Source of the DNA: Rotaria macrura
Lineage: Eukaryota > Rotifera > Eurotatoria > Philodinida > Philodinidae
Direction: 5' to 3'
Assembly (NCBI GenBank): GCA_900239685.1
Contig: OENT01000372.1
Coordinates: 62,531-126,530, forward strand
Length of the DNA stretch: 64,000 nucleotides
Every line of letters starts with the position of its first letter. Positions within the stretch are counted from its first letter, which is position 1. Both the position numbers and the translations under genes were made by a program. The notes under the pieces are model-generated. The model ran no database searches and had not been told where the DNA came from. It worked only from the letters and a program-made list of their open reading frames with translations. Of this stretch, positions 1 to 13,062 are shown in pieces.

Positions 1-225
1 CTAGTTCTCGAAGAATTCTAGTTCGATTATATCGATTTTTCGTCTTGACATAGAAAAAAATGTGACATTTTAGTGCAGTTAAATCTGAATTTAAAGCGAC
101 TAAGAGTGACTATAGGTTCTTCTTATTCATTTTTCTTTTACTCAGTACGTATGAGAGCTATCATTAATTTACTAATTGTTTCGATATGAAATAGTTCTAA
201 CACATAATGTAAATACAATTCGTAG
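1..225. other. Probable intron or upstream flank of the first gene
   Basis: No convincing coding sequence is visible. The stretch ends in a plausible 3' splice acceptor (AG at 224-225), directly followed by an open frame that runs into the coiled-coil gene. It is therefore most likely intronic, with earlier exons lying outside the window or not recognised here. Confidence 0.4.
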
Positions 226-1312
226 GTACATTTGGAAAAAGTAGATGATCGATTGTGGGACTCACTCTATTGGACAAAAGAGCAAATGCGACCCGATCGT
301 CTTGCTAAAGTACTCAACACAGTTTTGCACAAGGAATCAAATGACAGTGATTACTTTGTTTACGATAGTAATGCAGCTTAGAATTCTCAAAAACTTCACT
401 TGACTCAACATGATATTGACCAATTCGAGAAATTCGATAAGTTTCTGTCTACCTACTCACATACTTCTTCCATGTTCGATTCGCAACATGGCCGAGGTCA
501 AGGCAGTGCCAGTATCGGTATCGGTCCATTTAGAATTGGAGGCGGTGGGGGTAGCAGCCACCAATCACATGCACAGCATTCTGAAAATAAACAAGGTACC
601 GTAGACACAACGAACATGAATAATACGGGTCAAAACCACTTAAACATAACTCGAATCGAAGGAAAAAATGACACAAAATATGTTCTCTCACGGTCCGCCA
701 TTGATAGTTCTCTTGCTGAACGGTTCGATCATGTTTATCTAGAAGGTGATCTCGTGCGTCCGAAGCCAATTGATGTTCATCTCATTAAGCAAAGTTCACT
801 ACAAATGGAAACAAAACTACTGTCTCATATAGCTTTGGTTCGCATGCGATCCGACGTTCATGTTTTACCTCTTCGATGTCCACCACATAAAAAAGATAAA
901 TACAAGATGATAAGTCAGTCAAGACTTGAAGAAAACGTCGATGAACTGCTAAGAATTGTTAAAAAACATTCTGATCAACTCGTCAATAACAGTAAGAATG
1001 TGCAAGAAATTGTATCTATTCGTATGAATCAATTCGAAGAAAATATGAAGAACAACAACAGTGAAATCATTACTCGAATGGAAGCGATTCAACAAAGTTT
1101 GAATCAAGAACACGACCGAGTGTCCGATCGATTTGAAGCAATTCAAATGAATGTAAGTCAACAATACGAGAAACTTTCGAACCGTATCAAGTGTCTGGAA
1201 GATAAATCGTGCCACTTTAAGAACTTGACCGGAGGTATGTAGGCTACATGTGATGTTTACAGGCAAATAGGAACCCACAGCTGGAGTGATTCGATTTTTA
1301 TTTTCAAGTTAA
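226..1312 (+). pseudogene. Coiled-coil protein gene, 3' part, with an in-frame TAG
   Basis: I do not recognise the family. An open frame starts after the acceptor at 225 and reads acidic, aromatic-rich sequence (LWDSLYW, DYFVYDSNAA) up to a TAG at 379-381. The same frame then continues for 284 codons with protein-like composition. This part has a Gly-rich linker (GGGGG near 538-552) and a C-terminal alpha-helical region rich in Q, E, N and I that looks like a coiled coil (roughly 900-1215). The frame meets a donor at 1235 (GTATGT). A 46-bp intron to 1280 joins a short last exon ending with TAA at 1310-1312. There is no ATG near the TAG that would suggest two genes; the next codons would need a TTG start. 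A C-to-T change in a CAG codon is the simplest cause. It could be a pseudogene, a null allele or a sequence error. Earlier exons are not visible. Confidence 0.5.
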
Positions 1313-3740
1313 TCTCTAAAATCTTAGTGTACAAAAAAGTAGATTGACAATCTCAGCTACGATTAAAATGTGCTGTTGTGGACTGCTGTCTTAATGATAC
1401 TAGTGTACATGAAAAATCCATCAGAAAAGGCCATTTCCTTGTGCAGTATCCGTACACTTGGCGGAGATGTTCGAATTTCACGCACGCTGAGCTTTCACGG
1501 AATTTGAAAATTAAAAGGAAGAAAAACAAGCACTTACAACCACCACTTGAAAGAATCGAAGGAAACCTTGGAGCACAAGGAAGTCATGGAACCTAAGAAA
1601 TTGAAACGATAAAATGAACACTAGAAATGGTTCTAATAAACTAATAAATCAGACTCAGCCTATGAAAAAAACCTTGTGCCATAAGTTATCGCTTACAAGA
1701 AAATTTCTTCAGATGTCTTCTTTCCATTTCAATGTTTTTGTTTTTGGAAAAATGAATGCTACATAGTATTCCAATACAAACCCTCAAAACATACGGATCA
1801 ACTGCCAAATTTATAATATGTCAGTTTTCAAGAAGCTTTTGTAGGATATCAAACTTTTCGGAAAAGTAACACATTCGAACTGTAATCTGAAACTTTGAGC
1901 ATATAGAGAACTTTACACTTTGATAACTTCCGTTAAAAAATTGAAGGTCTAAGAATAAAATCTTTTCTAGAGATGGTAGTGCAGAAATAGTAGCTCTTTT
2001 CATAGATAGTGTATCATTGAACTTGAATTCCTTACATGCTGAAAGTTTCGGATTGAAATTCGATGATTGACGTTTTTCTTAAACGTTTGGGTCTCTTGAG
2101 AACTTCTTGAAAATACGTACAAATCGAGAATTTCAAAGATTTGCGTAAAACTTGATAGGAATTCCTATCCATTTCAAGAGTTATTATCAGAGCGTAATAG
2201 AGTATCTATAAAAGAAATAATGAAAATGTGAACTAATTATCTGAAGAGATTCTCTCTTTAGCGATTGTTCAATCATCTACGTTGTTCATGTACATGAACA
2301 AGTTCTTAATCTGGATTATTTCATGAAAAATAACGACTATAGGAAGTACTCATGCCCGTAGATGTTCGATTGTGTCCAATTGATGAAGCTCTTGCTAAAT
2401 CCTTATATTTTTATCAAATATTGGTAATACATCTCTATCGCTTTGCATCTTCTAACAAGCTTTCATTTGAATTCTAGTCTACCCATCATCATATAGTGCC
2501 TTCGCCTTATTTCCTTTCTATCATGTCTTCGATGCATTCTCCTATATGATATATTTTCATGTAATGTGCAGATCTCAGATGAACACGTGATCAACATCGC
2601 TACTTTCAGACAACACCTATACTCTCGGATAGCTTAACATAGAAAAACAAAAGTAGAATAAATTCTCTTGGTTTATTTCTCTCGTCAAACACTCAATAAG
2701 TATCAGAAGAAGTAAACGACCAACAGAAAATAAACCTGAGTTATAGATAATTCGGTTTATCTTTTAAAATAAAGGACAACTATCAGAATAGTTAAATAAA
2801 AACAAGAGTAAGATAAACTGTCCTATTCTATTCCGTTAATGCAGTACACGACAACGACAAAGAGAATTATACAAATCAAACTTATTTTTTTCATTTCTCT
2901 CCTTGATGGCGAAAAACTAACTTAGTGAAGAAAACCGTTCACTGTACTAATTTATTCGATATTTTGAGGGAAGGAGGAGCGCACATGGGTCTGCGGTTCA
3001 CCTACACTGATATCCACAATGCATCCGAAATTATTCAAATCTTTTGAAAAATGTCTGCTTGCCTCTCTCAAAAGGATTTCATCTGACAATGGTAGGGATT
3101 CGTTTGATTGCATTCATAAGTAAATAGTCAATCAGAAATATTGACTTTAAAACAATGATTAGAAATTCACTAGAAAGGTGTTTCGCATAAGAACGTGATC
3201 TTACTTATAATTGTGATCAATGATGATTTAGTCAATACAAATATATTGACCTGTTTGATTCAGTCGAAAAGTTGCTGTCGGAATTCTTTTACTTGCCTTG
3301 ACTTCATAGTTGAGATCGGATCACAAATTTTCGAAATTATAGGAATACCTATATAACTAGGATTTCGTTTTCTGAATTATATGATCATTTTAATAAAAGA
3401 GTGAAAAATTGAGCAAAATGATTTAAGTTTTGTACTTCGAGTCATACCTAATATATATATATATATATACTTTACTTTCAATAAACAACTATTCACATTG
3501 TCACATTCTTTCGTAATAAATGATTACCGGGTGACTGGTAGTATGGAGAAGATCCCGTAGTCCCTCTGAGAGAAAAGTGAAATCTCGTGAAAATATAGGT
3601 AAAATAGGACAAAATATAGGATTTTTCGAAAACATAGGAATTATAGGCCGAATCCGAGCCCAGATTCATAGGAGAATACATGATCCTTCAATAAGAGATA
3701 TTCTTGTGGACTAATTTTCAATGTGATAAGTGTCGTTTCA
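1313..3740. other. Intergenic stretch, no gene seen
   Basis: AT-rich sequence with many stops in all frames. It holds a (TA)n tract at 3451-3469 and, at 3590-3646, several loose copies of the decamer AAAATATAGG. The region just before 3741 should contain the first exon of the NHL gene, but I could not identify it. Confidence 0.5.
3451..3469. repeat. (TA)n dinucleotide microsatellite
   Basis: About nine perfect AT units in a row. Simple sequence repeat, about 270 bp upstream of the NHL gene. Confidence 0.9.
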
Positions 3741-4676
3741 GTACAATTACAAAAAACTATTATTCCTGAGAATGCTGAATGGATACAACATGGCGTTACT
3801 GTTGCCGGTGGCAATGAAAAGGGCTATTGGCTTGATCAGTTTAATGAACCTATGGGCTTGTGTATTGACATTAATCAAACAGTGTATATCACAGACCACG
3901 CCAACCATCGTGTTATGGAATTGAAATATAAGTCAACGAATGTTCGAGTTGCTGCTGGAGGAAACGGACCAGGAAAAAGAAATGATCAATTAAGTCATCC
4001 GACAGATGTAGTTTTAAATAATAAACAAGATAGTCTCATCATTTGTGATGCAGGGAATAGCCGAGTGGTGAGATGGTCTCCTGGTGCAAATCAAATTACA
4101 GAAGTTCTAATTGCTGATTTCAGCTGCTACGGTTTGGCAATGGACGAAGAAGGATTTCTCTACGCTAGTAACTTTGATGAGCATGTGGTTCGACGATGGC
4201 AAGTGGGAAACAAACAAGGGACATTAGTAGCAGGTGGAAATGGACAAGGATATGGTCTTAATCAACTGAATGGTCCGACGTTCATATTTGTTGCTCAAAA
4301 TCGTTCTCTGTACGTAGCTGATAATACAAACAATCGTGTGATGAAGTGGGAGGAAGGTGCAAAACAAGGAATTGTTGTGGCTGGTAGTCGTGGAACAGGT
4401 AGAAACTCCATGGGATTGTTCCGTCCTCATGGAGTGATTGTTGATCAGTTGAGTACTCTCTATGTAGCAGACTACGGTAATCATCGAATTATGCGGTGGC
4501 TCAAAGGAGCCGAGGAAGGCTCTGTTCTGATCGGTGAAAAGAGTCCAGGTACACAACCTAATCAGCTCAATGGTCCTGTAGGTATATTATTTGATCCAAA
4601 GGGCAATCTGTATGTTTCTGAATACTTCAACCATCGAGTGCAACGATTCAATATTAAAACGGATTTTGATTCATAG
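3741..4676 (+). CDS. NHL-repeat beta-propeller protein, 5' exon not found
   Basis: Six NHL-type blades follow one another across about 310 residues. Each blade has the pattern AGGNGxG, then NQLxxP, then a DxxxxLYVADxxNHRV strand (for example VADNTNNRV and VADYGNHRI). NHL repeats fold into a beta-propeller used for protein or ligand binding. No enzyme domain accompanies the propeller here. The third blade is the most eroded and has lost its AGG signature. The frame opens after a TTTCAG acceptor at 3740. The first in-frame ATG lies inside blade 1, so at least one upstream exon is missing from this call. Stop TAG at 4674-4676. The sequence closely resembles the large NHL family I know from bdelloid rotifers, where many members are extracellular or membrane-linked. 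Cell location cannot be told without the N-terminus. Confidence 0.88.
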   Translation, partial: VQLQKTIIPENAEWIQHGVTVAGGNEKGYWLDQFNEPMGLCIDINQTVYITDHANHRVMELKYKSTNVRVAAGGNGPGKRNDQLSHPTDVVLNNKQDSLIICDAGNSRVVRWSPGANQITEVLIADFSCYGLAMDEEGFLYASNFDEHVVRRWQVGNKQGTLVAGGNGQGYGLNQLNGPTFIFVAQNRSLYVADNTNNRVMKWEEGAKQGIVVAGSRGTGRNSMGLFRPHGVIVDQLSTLYVADYGNHRIMRWLKGAEEGSVLIGEKSPGTQPNQLNGPVGILFDPKGNLYVSEYFNHRVQRFNIKTDFDS

Positions 4677-6288
4677 TCGTCGAAAATCAATTTAAAAAAA
4701 TTATCTTTCTTGTTTGATCCCTGTTTTCTGGATTCTATTACTCGTTCCATTCTATCCTATGTATCTTCTAAGACTACACTATTTTTCTAGATTCATATGA
4801 CTTGTAGATATTCTTTTGCTATTACATGCTTTTTAAAAATTCTTCTTCGTGAATAATATTCGAACAATGATTACGCATAAAAACAAAATTTTGTATTCAT
4901 TTTCTAACTGCCATCAGGATACTTTTCACGTAGTTTCGATTCTAGTTGCATCATTCGGCTGTTGTAAGACTTTAATTGCATTAGCTTTCTAGTCTGTATC
5001 GAGTAGTATACGAAGTCACGTTCAAGTGTTCACCCAATCAAAAGTAGATCACTGCTGTTTTCTATCTTTGAAATATTTTAAAATAATAACCGCCCGACAT
5101 TGCACCGACTTTATTTCTCAACGACATTGACGACTTTCATTTTTTTTTAAAGAAATAATATTTTCTTTCAGCATAACTCAAATGATTGCACATTGTACAT
5201 TTACCCAACACTGTCGGATGATACACGAACAGAGAAAAGACAAATTTTAATAGCAGTTCCATTGAAATGTCATCTATGTTACAGTACTGACCAATAAAAT
5301 TCTTCAACTTCTGATATCCATTTTCAAAATGTTGTCAACAATAGTCGTGAGAACAGTTTTTGAAGTAAGGAAGTTGAAAATATGGGAAAATTTGTTGTCT
5401 GTTCGATGTTTCTCATACCATTTCTTCTATAAGATTTGTAGAACATTTTTGATTTTTTAGATTCAAAGTTATAGTCCTTTGTTCAGTGTTAAAATACAAA
5501 TTTTACGAACTTTTTCAATTAATCAGATGTAGCTTTGAAAAACAAATTTCAACAAGACATCTAAATAAGTTGATAGTTCTATGGATGTAAAATGTTTTAT
5601 TTTGAGATGACGAATAGGTGTGTGCGAATGAGCTAAGTGATTATTCATAGTCAAAGCTTTCAAGGCAAATAATTGACCGATGAAGAAGAATTTTTTACTC
5701 AAGGTAAAAGAAAAATTCATCCGAAATAAAAACGAATTCAAAACCACACTCATTTCAATAGTTCTCAATATATCACAATTTTATTCCATATCTTTCTAAA
5801 CTATACCGATAGAATATGTCTCCATTATTTTTAATACAACTCTAACGAATCAGAACGATTTGATTTCCGCTTTGAATAAAGTCAGTCGTCGATTAATTAA
5901 TAAAATTGCATAGAAGTAATCATAGACATATTTCACAGCAAAACCTTATGATTTTCGTCTTTGTTCGACAAAGAACTTTACTTCTTTGACAAGTTTCTCG
6001 GCTCTAGATAATCCAACGTTTTTGAGTTTACAACAAATTCAATTGATCAATATACTACATAATTATCTGCAATCCAAGATAAATACAAAATCGTCGAGAG
6101 AAATACTACACACACGAAAAGGAAGAGAAAATTTGAATAACCTTTTTTCTTTACAATAACAAACTCGTGAACAAGTTCATGAATTGAATTTCACATAACT
6201 TAATTAAGATTCGACTAAAAATATATAGAAGTACTAAGCATGTGTCTGTCATGGATATGAAGAAATCCTAATGATACTCGACAAGAAT

Positions 6289-6315
6289 TTATCAACAGTC
6301 AGTGTCTGTTGATAA
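6289..6315. repeat. Short hairpin
   Basis: Ten-base perfect stem TTATCAACAG/CTGTTGATAA around a 7-base loop. No gene is close enough to suggest a role as a terminator or RNA structure. Confidence 0.5.
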
Positions 6316-8516
6316 GGCAATGGATAACGTACGGTGTGAGGATGTACCTATTATCATGAAGAAGATCTAAACCCAAACCGTCACACAGTGAACTAGCATG
6401 AAATAAGATGATTGCTGCTAAGATAGGTTGAAAATCTTTGTTTTCTCAATTTCTATTGAACATTTCATTTCCCAGATGTCTGCTTAACGAAAATACGTTG
6501 TTTTATTTGTTGTTTATAACAATTACATTAATTCATAATTTGGAAAACGAAAGTAAAACTATAATGAGGCTCAAGGAAACAATGTTTTCGATGAGTTGCA
6601 TTCAATTCAAGAAAACTTAATGAAAATCGCATTGAGCTCCAATTTGACTTTAAGCGAAACAAGTCGCTAACTTACCCATTTCTAATGCCAGACTAGAAGA
6701 CGGTAGGAAAACTAATATCAATGAATTTCCTCTGTCATAAATAATTCTAAATGCCATACTGATTTTTCATGTAGAATGATTTACTTAATGAAACGAGATA
6801 ATTTTACAACAAAAAAGCACACCCCATCCACCTTCTAAACGATATCTCAACATCTCCCTAGAGCACACCGTTTTCCATGAAGTCATCTATCTTTTAGATG
6901 ATATAATTTCTAATAAGTACTCAATCGATCTTGCATCCTTCATGCCCAACTTAGTATTAAGTATGAAATGAACGTAATTCTTTACTAGCATCTTGTTAAC
7001 TAGAATTTCACCAAGACATCATAGTTGGTGATTGAGAAATGCTAAATCAAAGTTCTTTGATAAGATTCATTTTTTAATCGTGCAATTCTGGTAGCATGTT
7101 TTTTATTTGTACCAATATAAATAGAAAAGGTTGATGGGAAAATATAAAAAAATAAATGACTGAAACCATGATAGTATATTAGATATACTAAATGTGGAAA
7201 AATTCGAAGATGGCATCAATAAACATTTTAGTCTTAAATTCTATTCTATTAGTATCTGGCATTATCTTACAATAGTGTTGATGATTGCTCAGTCTACCGC
7301 CTGTCTTTCTCGAATAATTAAAAAGTTTTCAGTTTCTTTCAACGAAAAAATCTGATTTTATTGACATTTTACGGTTTGTCTGCAAAAATCTTTTATACGC
7401 CCGTTGTTCAATATTTTATCCCTCGCGCTGTCACTGATTGTTTATTATGCGATGCAACCACTACAGCAAAAAAAACGATAATCATCTGATGAATTGATTC
7501 TTTAACACAGATGAATCAGTTGGTTTTTCTTATCGATTTAATAGTAATTTGTTGTAAATGTCGATCATTAATCATAATCCATATCTTCTTGTCTCAAATA
7601 AGATAAGCATTTAGTAGTTTTAATTGGTAGTGTCTTTAGAAAAAAAAAGAAACTAAAAAAAGTAAGTATTGAGTTTGTCAAGCGATTCGATGTGACATTA
7701 ATTTAAAAAATAATTTTCCTTAGTGTTTTTCTCGATTGTTTGCAATATCACCCGAGTCTGATTATAAAAAATTGTAATTTTTTCAATTCTTCAATAAATT
7801 CATTAATATTTGAATAATTTCAAGTAGTTTATTTTAAAACTTTTGACATTTTCTATGCAATTCTTCATACGAATGTCAGTCAGAATAAGTTTAGCATTTT
7901 TTTAAATGTTGGTGAAGTTAGCATTCTCTTCTAGTTATCATCCTTCTAGAATTTTCGTTGATGCTTTAGTTTTATTTGATAATTTAAGAATTTTCTTCCA
8001 TTGAACTAGTTGCTCCAAACTTATCAGTCTAAATATATCTAATATTATGTCGTCTGTTGTATTCTTACACGTTGTTTTCTTCTAATTATATAAGGAATGC
8101 CTTTTAGATATCAGATCCAACAATGAACAAAGTTTTAAATAAATCCAAAGTTGTAGACTTCGTGAAAAAAAGATCACTCATAATCATAATCATAACCTGT
8201 TGGTGCTAAAAATATGCGTTGCTCTAAACATTACGAGAGTATGATCAATACAGTTCGTGAATGAGAGATTAGCTATACTTACTGTAGATCATCATTGATT
8301 TTTATGTTATTCAATGATACTACTGTAATTGAAAAGATTTTCTACCACTGGTACATTAACAACAGAAATGAAGCATAAAAATAAATCTTGTATAACGTAA
8401 ATATTACAGGATGCTCTTAGAGTGACATCTATATAGCTTCATATCTCTAAAACAAAACGATCTTTCTTCTGCTGGTATCTGAAACGGATATATGTCTGGC
8501 GAGATATACATAAATG

Positions 8517-8694
8517 TTAGCATCCAATCTTGGATTGGCATAGTCCAATCTGAGATTCGCCTTGACGTTTCTAGGCCAATCCGAGATTGGACGTGTAGCA
8601 ACTGAGTTATCCAAGATTGGGCAAGTCTAAAGTAAACAGCCAAGATTGGCCTAAGCGGATCTGGTCTTGGCCTGAATCCGAGATTGGACGCTAA
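8517..8694. mobile_element. Small inverted-repeat element with CCAATCTTGG words
   Basis: 178 bp. The ends form an imperfect terminal inverted repeat, TTAGCATCCAATCTTGGATT on the left and TTAGCGTCCAATCTCGGATT read inward from the right. The interior has about eight copies of the word CCAAT(C/G)TTGG or its variants in both orientations. There is no open frame, so it is non-autonomous. No clear target-site duplication was found; the flanks are AT-rich and ambiguous. Confidence 0.7.
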
Positions 8695-11600
8695 AATATA
8701 TAAGCAAAAATCATGAGAGATAAATACTCTTTATATTGATCTTAAAAATAATTGCAGAAAAACCAATGTAGTAGTAGTAAACATTGGCATGGAAGAACTG
8801 AACTCATCGTTACAAGCTGCTCAATCAAAAGACAAGACATTAACTGATGTTGAGAATTTCCATGAAGTTTTAGTACACAAGATATCCCAAGTTCTATCTC
8901 TACAAAGGATTCGTCCACTCCCAAGTATCAATCACATTCATGTCACGAGATGCATTATGAATCCATAAATCTATAGAAAGCAAATTATTAGACGACACTA
9001 TTCCGGGTGGGCTTTTTATTGGAAAACTATTTCAACGAGGCATCTGACATTGCTCTTCGTCTCTATTTCAAATGCTTTATGGCTCTGATTGTTTTATGTA
9101 GTGTCTAAAAGAAGAGTTTGAATAACAACTATAACGATTTCCCAAGAGAAAAGATTACATGAGTCTTGCTAGTACAGTGTAGATTGATACAGAAAGATTA
9201 ACGTATGAACATCAATCTGACAAGATAACAACATTCTAAACACGACATCTGAGTGATATGTGAATGTCTGTGATAAAGAAAATTGATGCGGTATATGATG
9301 AACACGGAAATTCGATTGATAACATTTCCTAGCTAGATAACCGCCAATTACTAGAGGGCAAATTTCGCACAAGCATTTACTCCGGTTTTTGGTCTAATTC
9401 TTTTTGTTTTTCGTTATAATTATTAAACTATCTTCTTAAAAATGATTAAGTGTTAAGAATTTTAAAATGCATAAATTATCTTTGCTTAGATTATAGTTAA
9501 GTGAGTAGAATATTCAATAGCTGACGGAGCGATAAAAACATCGCGTACTCGTCTTACTAAAAACATGTACAAGCAAACTTAGAAACATTCCAACGATGAA
9601 ATTTTTAATTTCGAGTATGGTTTTATGAACTAGTGAAAAAATATTCCACTTCTACACAATTCATACAGATTGTCTGCTAAAGTTTCGTGACTCAAATAAG
9701 AAACTGAGCACTATTCTCATATAGAATCTTTTCAGAAAAACTACTGTTGAACTTAGTACTCCGAAATTATACTATTTTTGAAGACCATATATATGATGGC
9801 TGTCATTGAAAACAGTGATGTATTCTATTATAGAACTGAGAAGAGTAACGCTGTTGCATTGATGGTAAAGTAACTGGCCAAATTTATATGATCGAATCAA
9901 TATTTATCGAAAGCAGTACTGCATTGTAGGTTAATTCTCTGTCCACTCATTTTTCTCATCTAAAAATTGTTTTACGTATCTAATAAGCATAAACTATCGG
10001 TTTCTATCGTATGAAGATTCTCGATTTGTGAGATTCAATGTTAAGATTATTGTTACTCAACACTTTTCACGTCAACGATAATATTACATATTTCTCACAA
10101 TGAAACTACAACTTCTCGATATGCATGATCATTGCTGGAAATGATCTTTCATCTTATAGTCTATTTTTCTAGTTGTATACTACAATAGAATAGTTAAGTT
10201 ATTATTATACAAAAACAGAGGTGATAATTATTCTGTGCCAGCATGATAAACTGTTCAAATCCAATAGAGAAACCACACAATTAAATAGGCTTTTGAATCA
10301 AAATATAGTTAGGCTATTGGTTAACTACGAAAGTTGCTTTGTGGCAATGTCATCCGTAGAGCATGTATTCGAATTCGTCGGCAAACACCACTAGTAAATT
10401 CGATTTGATATAGTGGAGCGTCTTCGCACAGATTTTAACTGTGCTGTTTTATTTAATACATTCGTGCTCCTTTTCTTTTCACTTGGCTGCTCACACCTAT
10501 ACCATATCTTTATCAATAACCAAAGATTAATTGTCTGTGTTAGAAGGATTTCACCGTCACTTCTATCTATGATGAACGATCACTCGATGATGCGAACAAA
10601 TACTCATAGATGTTTATGGTAGACAGGTAGAACACTAACTGGTTATCTGCATAAATCACAACTTTTTATTCTTCACATTAATGTGCTTAGATTTGTCGCG
10701 ATATCGATGCCATCGAGAGTCACGAAAGATTCAACAGAAATCCCATGTAAAAACATTTAAGCGAAAAATTCAGTATATTCATGATTTTAATCAATGAAAA
10801 TCGAACAATTATGATTACTTTCGATTAAATTCAGAATTATAATCGATTTTATTCACTGCAATCGATTAAAATTGATTAAAGTGAATTTAATCGATTGTCT
10901 TCGATTTTTTCTTAATCAAGTAGAATCGATTTCCAGTTATAATCAATTTCAATCATCAGTTGATTATTATTTTCTCGATTAAAATCAAGTCACATCGATT
11001 ACGATGCATGAAAAGGAATTAAATTCTGGAATCGATTATAATCAAAAATAAAAAAGGATTCCTCTAATATCATGTGATGCTCAGAATAGAATTCGAATCC
11101 TCTTAATGCTTACATCCATTATAAGGCGTCGACATAGGTGTAGGTGACGGTAATTTGGATGAAACTTGCTTCTCAGTCTAAGAAAGTATTATTTTTGTTT
11201 TTGTCTTCTTTTGAGGTAGAATATCAGAAAAATTGCTTGAGCATCTTAAAGGTTACTCGTTTTTTTTTGTCTACATCCACTTAATTTCAACACGAGGAAA
11301 CATGCTGTCGAATCTTAGAAACTATAGTGTTTCATTTTACATTTATTCCACTAGGATATGAAAAAACTTGATTTTCACTCTTGAGCTTGTCCGTAGGTAA
11401 CGCACTCACGTTTTGGCTACTTTCTATCCTAATATCTGCGAATCGATAATGCGTAGAGCCTTCAAATTTTGTGCACAGATAGGTAGTATGAAGTTGTTTA
11501 ATGCCTAAAAGCTTCATCTAAATTGACTATATGCTTCATGTTTTATAAGAAAAATACATGCTGGTAACGCACTCTCAAAAAAGGCCCGTTTTTTTCGGTG

Positions 11601-12089
11601 ATGTCAGCAATCGCAAATTTTCCAAGCATGCTTACGTAATGGAGTCATGTGATCCAGAGCAACTTTGCAGTATAGAGTCTAGACTCTTGACTATCTATTG
11701 AAAACAAGAGTTTTTGAAAAATCTTATGTTACTCCGGAGCTATATATCAAACACTGCGGTAACGCACTCACTCAACTGTTGAAAGCTTCATACTTTTATC
11801 AGACACGAAAGAGTGGCTGAAATATGATAAAATCAAAAAGTGCATTTTCAAGCTGTTTTCGGCCAAAAAATGCGTCATTTTGGCTAGCAACTATCCTTTC
11901 TTCTCGTATTCTTTAAAAATAAACCAGATAGATCGACGCAGAATATATGAAAACCTACTAATAAACTTTAAGTGAACTCGATCAGATATATTCTCGCTGA
12001 GAATTTCAGTGCTCAACTCTAGTGATGCTGGTTGACCGTTAGCCGGACAAGCTCTCTTAAATAATACTGCCATTTGCAATCCCCTTGTA

Positions 12090-12545
12090 TTCAATTAGAA
12101 TATGACGAAATTTCCTTTTGCATCTTAGAAACAATTGTTTATATTTTTTTCCTTTCTATTGAAGTAGAATACCAAGAAAGTTGCGTTTCAGTCTAAAACC
12201 CCTACTGCCTTTGTGTGCTTCCATCTATTCCACTAGAATATGACAAAACTTGGTTTTAGTTTTAGATATACTACTGCTTTTCTTTTTCTGAATGTTTTGA
12301 CTTAGAATAAGATGAAATTTCATTTTGAGTTTTGGAAACTATTGTTTTCCTTCTATTGAACTAGAGTATGAAGAAACTTGGTTTCCGTCTTACAAACTGT
12401 TGTTTTTCATTTTTCTTGTCTACTGAACATCAATTTAATGAAATGTCTCTGAGAATCTTAGAAAGGATTGTTTTAGTTTTTTTTTCATCTATTGAGTTGG
12501 AAAACGATGAAATTTGTGTCTGATCCTAAAAACTATTACTTTCTG
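12090..12545. repeat. Degenerate minisatellite, period about 67 bp
   Basis: The motif CTATTGAACTAGAATATGA, followed by AGAAACTTGG, recurs with substitutions near 12090, 12158, 12227, 12294, 12353, 12420 and 12488. Isolated units lie near 11205 and 11340. Divergence is high, so the array is old. It lies in the unrelated middle of the 10740-13319 element. Confidence 0.6.
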
Positions 12546-12772
12546 TTCTTTGTTTCCTTTTTTAGTCGAAAAGAAAAATGGCGTGAGCTCGTTTTACATG
12601 AAGGAAGGAAATATGTGCTTCCACGAAGAAAAGTTGTATTATAATACGCTTTTCACTCTACTGATAAATTGTTAGAATAATATTCTTCTGAAAGTTAAGA
12701 TAATTCAAGTATTGTGCATTGAGAATCAACTATAGCAGAAGTAATTGTTTTTAGTTGATGATATGTTCCGAA

Positions 12773-13062
12773 TAGGTATGCACCAGTGCCTGTCAACTGG
12801 GTATCCACATAACTCAATTCATTATCAAGATTAGGTCATATAATGTATTATTGTAATGAAGTGATTAACTATCGATTGAATCATAGATCAGTTAAATAGA
12901 TATTTAGTCGGGCTGGTACCTAGTTAAATAGCATTCCTGCATAATTAATGTACTCCTAACTTTATATACTTTATAATTACTTACAAAGGGTACCCCTATT
13001 TATTTGATAATGAATTCAGTTATATAGATACCCAGTTCTGCATTGGCATTGGTTCATACCTA
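12773..13062. mobile_element. hAT-like non-autonomous element, 290 bp
   Basis: Terminal inverted repeats are TAGGTATGCACCAGTGCC and TAGGTATGAACCAATGCC. The inner arms also match: CTGGGTATCYAYATAACT, then AATTCATTATC. Flanking 8-mers GTTCCGAA (12765-12772) and GTTCCTAA (13063-13070) agree at 7 of 8 positions. An 8-bp duplication with TAGG-type ends fits the hAT superfamily. The interior holds TAGTTAAATAG-like words and GGTACC. No coding capacity. Confidence 0.75.

Noticed and set aside
8742-8970. Coding-like stretch on the plus strand (EELNSSLQAAQSKDKT...)
   Set aside because: Only about 56 codons from the ATG at 8789, no motif, no partner exons; may be a relic but cannot be supported.
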